This document shows, in pieces, positions 58,970 through 64,000 of a DNA stretch of 64,000 nucleotides; the stretch's first letter is position 1; each line of letters starts with the position of its first letter. This DNA is from Nageia nagi (taxonomy: Eukaryota > Pinophyta), in NCBI GenBank assembly GCA_050084985.1, contig JBITNC010000001.1, positions 73,098,001 to 73,162,000 of the forward strand, read 5' to 3'. A program made the position numbers and the translations under genes. The notes under the pieces were generated by a model. That model worked only from the letters and a program-made list of their open reading frames with translations, was not told the DNA's origin and made no database searches.

Positions 58970-59967
58970 TTTTCCAAACAGAAATCAACTAAAACTTATA
59001 AACGCACTTACCAACATAACCTCAACGGAAGAACTAACAAAGATAATATGAGAGGAACAATTCACATTTACAACCTTCACGGCTCAATTTCTATTGTCAT
59101 TTGCAAGCTTGAATAGAAACACGACTTCAAGTCTCTACTCACGAGGCAGGTTGACAAGATATATCTAGCATTCCTCCAAGCATATCATAGAAGCTAGCTT
59201 AGGCACATTTTTCAATCTACAAGTCAACGAACAGTGGTTGAAATGCACGACCCACTTTTCCAAGACAATGCATTGCAGAGCGTGAGCCTCATGACTTATT
59301 GTGCAGATAGATTTGTACGATGTTGGGCACACATCGCATAGGCAAAATATGAGACAGTTGAACAAACAATGGTGTTAACAAACATTCCAAGTTTGCTACG
59401 CAATCCACAACAGCATATACGTTGTCTTCTCGATCGTGGCAGATTGTCTCTATTACTAAAAGCCTCCTCCAACACCTTTCACCTCTACGTTCACACTCCA
59501 TTGAATATTGAACAATACACCTTTCTTGGTCTGCACCACACACATTGGATATCAACTCTTACACACAAGCCTCCCTTTTCCTATAGCAAACACATTATGC
59601 AATCACAACAAATTCATACATGTAATTAAATGCATCTTCCAAAATGATCTTCCACAAATTTGTATGTGCATTCATAGCTATGGTAGAAAAACATGGGCCT
59701 AAGTCTCAAGTCAATGAAAACAGATTCAGCATCCTTGTTTTTTTTTTAGCGCACATAGATAAAGAGGTCAACCTCTCAAATCTAAACAAACAACGCAACC
59801 TCCACAAGACAAGTCTCGCTTCTCCCTGCAAGATGTTTCTCAAACACACAAACTCCTTATGTTGTGGCAGATGCACATCTTAATGCGTGTTTCCCTTAAT
59901 TGGATCTATACAAGAACAAAACACCACAAGTTTGATGGTAACCAAATGATTTGTTTTCTTACAAATG
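58970..59967 (-). other. leader of the gag-only element
   Basis: About 1 kb between primer-binding site and gag. Short open frames on both strands do not match known proteins. In the parent element it would contain packaging signals. Confidence 0.5.
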
Positions 59968-59980
59968 TGCTTTGATACCA
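59968..59980 (-). promoter_or_regulatory. primer-binding site (initiator tRNA-Met)
   Basis: TGGTATCAAAGCA on the minus strand, three bases after the 5' LTR. It differs from the common plant copia TGGTATCAGAGC by one base within the first 12. Confidence 0.82.
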
Positions 59981-59983
59981 TAT

Positions 59984-60182
59984 TGGAGCAAAATAAATTT
60001 CTCATATTGTATTGCACTTAAATGGGTAAATACATGACAATAATAGTATAACAACTCGAACAAATTGTTATAAAAAAATATAACAACAAACTAAAACAAA
60101 CACCCATATCCTATTCAACAATAAATATTGTTAAGATATTTTTCAACACAATAATCTAAATACAAAAACAATATCTCTAACA
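59984..60182 (-). repeat. 5' LTR of the gag-only element
   Basis: 199 bp, minus strand TGTTAGAGATATTG...CTCCA, flanked by the primer-binding site. It is homologous to 52812-52992. Confidence 0.82.
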
Positions 60183-60479
60183 TTCATGAAAATTTCCTAT
60201 CTATCAATCGACAGATTTATTTTTCATGCTGCTCCATCCTCATTTGAAGAATTACAACCCAAACAAAAGTTGAAAGTTGACTTTCATTCAGCCAAAGACA
60301 TGAATAATAAGAACAAATTCTCATTGCAGTTGAAGTTCAATTCATGAATATAATCTTGGCCAATCATGAGGCCCATTCTCATTTGTTTGCAATAGATTAG
60401 CACAATATCAACCAAATTCATTTTTCAAACAAACCATTTTAATTGCAACAATTTGATTTGGGTTCTCATTTCAACAGAC
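60183..60479. other. no gene seen
   Basis: AT-rich spacer between the gag-only element and the second hAT remnant. Confidence 0.4.
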
Positions 60480-61029
60480 TAGAGTGCAAGGAGGATAGGG
60501 CTACCATTGCCCAAATTGATCCCATTGGAGAGTGAGAGCTATATGGAAATGATGCTCCACACTTGAAGCATCTTGCGATTAGGCTCCTTTCCGAGGTTAG
60601 TAGATGCCATTGGCATGCCATTAAGTATTTGACTATTTGTCAATTTGAAATTTAAATGATTGTTTGAAATCTTAAATTTCTATTTCTCACATAATCTAAT
60701 TTAAATGATTGTTTGTAGGTTTGTAGTTCATCTGCTATGGATAGAAATTGGTCTACTTATGACTTCGTCCACAATCTACGCAAGAACATACTTTTCGTAG
60801 AGCAGAGAAGTTAGTTGCAATGCATAGCTCTATTTGCCTTCACAAGAGAGTTAAGCCAAGGTATAGGGCTAGTCTAGTTGCATGTTGGGATGTTGATCCA
60901 ATGGAGGCAAGCCAACCTGAGGCTAATGTTGATGAGGTGGATTGCCATTGCATACTCTTTAGTTGGATGATGAAAGCAACTCATCAGATAGCTCAACAAA
61001 TGAGAAGGATCCTAATACACCACTGTTAG
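60480..61029 (+). pseudogene. second hAT transposase remnant (C-terminal)
   Basis: Exon-like 60480-60595 reads KEDRATIAQIDPIGE, a stop, then ELYGNDAPHLKHLAIRLLSE and ends at GAG/GTTAGT. After an AG acceptor at 60717-60718 the next exon reads VCSSSAMDRNWSTYDFVHNL. It then shifts frame to MHSSICLHKRVKPRY and RASLVACWDVDP. This is the hAT dimerisation domain (SSS..ERNWS.F..IH) and the following tail. The rest of the transposase is not present. The sequence differs clearly from the nested hAT at 53-57 kb. Confidence 0.75.
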
Positions 61030-61106
61030 CACATGATCTTATAGAGCCATAGACTATAGTGGTTATTTTGGCATTTTCATTTTGTTATACTTATTTTACT
61101 ATTTGT

Positions 61107-61228
61107 AATATTCCCAAATTTTGCCATCTCGCTCACTCCAGCACAAGGAAGTGGGACGTGCACCCTCATTGTGCTCACTTAGCTATTTAGGCGTATTTTT
61201 GTAGTTTTAGAGTAAATTTGGGAATATT
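61107..61228. repeat. 15-bp inverted repeat pair
   Basis: AATATTCCCAAATTT (61107-61121) and its exact reverse complement (61214-61228) enclose 92 bases at the start of LTR-like copy 3. Either a fold-back inside the LTR or a small inserted element. Confidence 0.8.
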
Positions 61229-61783
61229 GTGACAATATTAAAGTCCTTTTCTTTGTAAAGTTCCACTTGGAGGCTCTCCAACATGGGATGTTGGACTCTA
61301 TGAGTCATTATTTGTAATTTTAATTAGTTTATTGTCGGTAATTATGTGGGACACTTAAGGATGCCAAATAAATATTGTTATTAGTAATACGAAGATCAAA
61401 TTATATTTGTAAATGCAATATTAATTTCCTTTAGTGAGGTGTTGCATATCTAGGCCTTGATGAGTTGCAATTGGCATCTCGAGGCACCTAGATGCCTCTC
61501 GATGTAATAGTGCTTCTCCTTAAGTTGGATGCATCACTAGGGGTAGAGCATGATGATTCCAAAGGAGACACTAATCCCGAGGCATAAAACACTCCAAGAT
61601 AGAGGCGTGGCACCTAGAAGAGCAAACTGGCACCGTTAGATGTGATTACATGGATCCCAATACGCACATGATGCAACATCTCACTCCAAGAGTAAATCCC
61701 AACCATTAAAGACGATTATGATGATCCCAAGGCACCATGGAGCATCTAGAGGTGGACGCAGGATATGAAGACCATTTGGAGTC

Positions 61784-61790
61784 TATAAAA
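61784..61790 (+). promoter_or_regulatory. TATA box of LTR-like copy 3
   Basis: TATAAAA in GAGTCTATAAAAGGAGGAT; context conserved in copy 2. Confidence 0.6.
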
Positions 61791-62335
61791 GGAGGATGAT
61801 AGCCCATTTGAAGATATGCTTATTTGGATTAATTCTCTTCTCTCCAAGACATGGGCGTCAGCTTCATCCTTTGCCTCTTGCAGACGAAAACCCACAAGGG
61901 AGGTGCTGAGCTCTAGCGAAGTCTCAAGGCTATACAAATTGCTACTTTAAGGATTAGTGCACCTCAAAGGACCAGCTAACTATCCAAGGGTGTTGGCATT
62001 ACCTTGGATTATCTAACACTGCAAAAGGGACCCTAGTGTCTCTACCACAATTGAGGAGTAGGAAGCCCTAGTGCAAGCCTTACCACTACTACAGGACAGC
62101 CTTGATGTTTTAATTACAATTTTCAGAGGATCTTCATTTATGGCATCATTGCTCTATATCAAAGCCATGTAATTCAAGTCCCATTTGCAATATTATTTGA
62201 ATTACATTTTGTGGCTCATTAATTGTGTTATTTCATAAGTTTGGCCATGGTAGCCTAAACGTCAGAATTATGGATGTTGTTTGGTGTTATCTTGCCATTA
62301 CTGCTTAAACATTGAGCTTGTTTGAGTTTATTGTA

Positions 62336-63810
62336 CTATTTTGAGCTTAATTGTTGAGATCTAGCATTACTAGGCTAGACTTTGGCATTTTTGGCATCAA
62401 TATTGGCTTTTGGAGTTGGATGTTGGATTTTTTGCTTGCTATTTTGCCCCTTAAGGCTAGACATCTACATTTCCAAGGGTTGAAATAGGACATTTTGGGT
62501 GTTTCAAGTGCACAAACGGCTTGATTGCTAATTTTGATGAATTTTTGTAAGCCCTTTTGGCATGTTTCTGGAACAGCCCTAGTTTGGAATATTTCACTAT
62601 TTGACATATTCATGTCAATGTCCAGTCTATGTATTTGATTCAAAACTAATGACATTATGATTCAGATTGATTATGGCATTATGATTATGTTATCAGATTT
62701 AATGTTTTACGATTATATCTTCAAGTTGAATTTCTAATTTCAATTCCATGTTTTCAATTTGCATATATGATTGAATTTGATAATATGATCATTCATCATA
62801 ATAATTATGAATTGGAAACAATAAAATCTAAAAAATCTGAACATTCCTATAATTTTCACTAGTATTATACTTGTTCCCTGGCGTTCCTAAAAAATGACCC
62901 CCTACGTTCCCCCGCTCCAGATACAAGTTCACCCGTTTTCCGACCTTGTGGAACGCTGTCTATAAGCAACAGTACACTCCACAGTTACAGTGTCCATTTG
63001 TTACCTGATGTTGATGAAAGTCTAAAACTTGGATCTATATTTTTATATAAATTTGCACAAATTACTCAAGAATCTGAGTTTTACTTTGGTTCACATTGAT
63101 CATCTGGTTGCACGAATGTTTGCAGTATATTGCTTAGCAAAGGGACTCCTGCTGGGTTTCATATTACCATGAATGATATTACAAAAATAAACATCTGAGA
63201 TAATTACATTCACTTATTCAGATATGTTTTTCTATCATATTTGAAGTTTTTTTTTTAATTCCAGAGCACTGTGAATCAAGCAAGCTGCAAAATACAAATT
63301 ATTTATTTTTAAACAAATGCAATAATAGCCTAGTTTAAGTGCTTCAGTAATAACAGCTATACACATTGAGAAGGCAAAAACAAACTTCACTTTGTTCTGT
63401 TTGCCACAGACTGTTATTTAACAAAATAAAATGCAGCATTTAGAATATATACAGTATCAGTCCATTACACAGATTCAATAGACTTTCTAGCAAATCATTG
63501 CATTCTCCTGCTGTCAACATGAATATCAGTCCGATACAGTTGAGCAGCTCGTGGATTCAACACTTGCATAATTTGTATCAGTAAGAAGGGGGCAAAGTAC
63601 TTGTCAAAATTGCAGAAATATTATGTCAAGAGACCAAGCATCTTGAATGATGTTCACACAGCATTTAATGTCCATCACACATAGGGCAGCTTTAGCAACA
63701 AAGGGTAATACATTCCTGATCTTCAATGAAACCAGTTGACCCTTGCCATCCATCATCTAAGCTTCTAATTGCATATAAATCTCTCCATTTCTTTGCAGGC
63801 AATAATTTTC
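62336..63810. other. no gene seen
   Basis: AT-rich sequence without recognised genes; a short GC-richer stretch at 62870-62960. It could be intron or 3' flank of the exon-like piece at 63811. Confidence 0.45.
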
Positions 63811-63900
63811 TTAATCTGTAGCCCAAGCAGGTGCTCCTCCGGCATCACCTGCTCCACACGCTGCAAGCATCTCTACACGTTCATCATCACAAAGACCATC
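63811..63900 (-). other. exon-like reading frame ending in a stop, unassigned
   Basis: Minus-strand frame SDGLCDDERVEMLAACGAG, then DAGGAPAWATD and TAA (63813-63811). Codon use and composition (Ala/Gly/Asp) stand out from the AT-rich background and look like real protein sequence. A stop lies just upstream (near 63905) with no clear splice acceptor. It may be the last exon of a gene lying beyond the right edge, or a chance frame. I do not recognise it. Confidence 0.3.
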
Positions 63901-63915
63901 ACTTCAAATCAAAGT

Positions 63916-64000
63916 TGTCAGACTCAGCCTCGGATTCGGGACTCGGGAAAAAAATCGGCCAAACTCATTAAAAATCATCAAAACAAAAAATGCAAAATAT
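63916..64000. repeat. CpG-rich element end at window edge
   Basis: CTCGGATTCGGGACTCGGG followed by AAAAAAATCGGCC has short CpG-containing repeats of the TCGG/CTCGGG type, resembling subterminal repeats of a DNA transposon cut by the window end. Confidence 0.35.

Larger units (their letters stand above)
52812..60182 (-). mobile_element. gag-only LTR retrotransposon (TR-GAG type) split by a hAT insertion
   Basis: Direct repeats at 52812-52992 and 59984-60182 are the 3' and 5' LTRs on the minus strand. Between them, on that strand, come a primer-binding site (59980-59968), a copia-type gag, a repetitive tail and a polypurine tract (53004-52993). No protease, integrase or RT is present. Subtracting the 4,334-bp hAT and its 8-bp duplication leaves about 3.0 kb. 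Such elements with gag only are non-autonomous and need enzymes from a partner copia element. The flanking 5-mers TTCTT and TTCAT are similar but not identical, so the target duplication is degraded or the limits are off by a base. Confidence 0.78.
61105..62335 (+). repeat. LTR-like repeat, copy 3
   Basis: Starts TGTAATATTCCC, similar to TGTAACGACCCC of copy 2, and shares with it a TATA context and several U3 blocks. A possible target duplication (ACTATT at 61099 and 62333) would make it a solo LTR, but in AT-rich DNA six bases is weak. The leader has a hairpin ATCCAAGG/CCTTGGAT (61982-62009) with loop containing TTGGCATT, the same loop core as in the copy 2 array. Confidence 0.5.

Noticed and set aside
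52806-60187. 5-bp target duplication for the gag-only LTR element
   Set aside because: Flanks read TTCTT and TTCAT; one mismatch and uncertain LTR ends, so not claimed.

Overview
This is a 64 kb stretch of nuclear DNA from a land plant with a large, repeat-rich genome. A gymnosperm such as a conifer fits best. The evidence for this is high AT content, almost no intact coding sequence, layers of decayed LTR retrotransposons, L1-type LINEs and hAT transposons, and one cellular gene remnant whose exons are separated by a 9.2 kb intron. That assignment is an inference. Nearly every protein-like stretch is interrupted by stops or frameshifts, so most gene calls below are pseudogenes or transposon remains.

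Left part (1-11 kb): a Ty3/gypsy Tat-type polyprotein remnant on the minus strand runs off the left edge (RT with YVDD, RNase H, a second RNase H, integrase zinc region). A short Ty1/copia RT fragment lies at 4.7-5.3 kb. A larger Ty1/copia element on the minus strand (7.13-10.95 kb) has gag, protease, integrase and partial RT, with a recognisable 5' LTR and primer-binding site. AT-rich DNA follows.

Middle-left (13.8-24.3 kb): a decayed plus-strand gene looks like a DDE-type transposase, with conserved blocks resembling a family I associate with animal genomes. Next come a telomere-like heptamer array, a tRNA-Lys(UUU) gene, and a minus-strand multi-exon coding remnant of unknown function. These are followed by a 28-bp tandem repeat, a LINE ORF1 (DUF4283) fragment, and a PPR-protein fragment whose E+ segment has been amplified into a minisatellite.

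Centre (27.8-46.3 kb): an almost full-length L1 LINE (27,823-33,434) has a 14-bp target-site duplication and a poly(A) tail. It has lost the RT catalytic core and two endonuclease catalytic residues. Downstream are five minus-strand exons of a DEAD-box RNA helicase of the plant RH25/26/31 type. They cover the Q motif through SAT and end at a stop before the C-terminal helicase domain. The helicase introns hold a GTAC-rich block, an 85-bp tandem duplication, a 77-bp hairpin and one copy of an unknown dispersed repeat. The other copy of that repeat lies at 33.9 kb in opposite orientation.

Right part (46-64 kb): three diverged LTR-like copies carry TATA boxes. One has, just past its predicted transcription start, an array of small hairpins whose stems differ but remain paired while the loop is conserved. 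At 52.8-60.2 kb sits a gag-only LTR element (TR-GAG type, minus strand) with LTRs, primer-binding site and polypurine tract. A hAT transposon (53,202-57,535) has inserted into it, with an 8-bp target duplication, 14-bp terminal inverted repeats and six recognisable transposase exons. A second hAT transposase remnant follows at 60.5-61.0 kb. The right edge carries a short exon-like reading frame and a CpG-rich element end.
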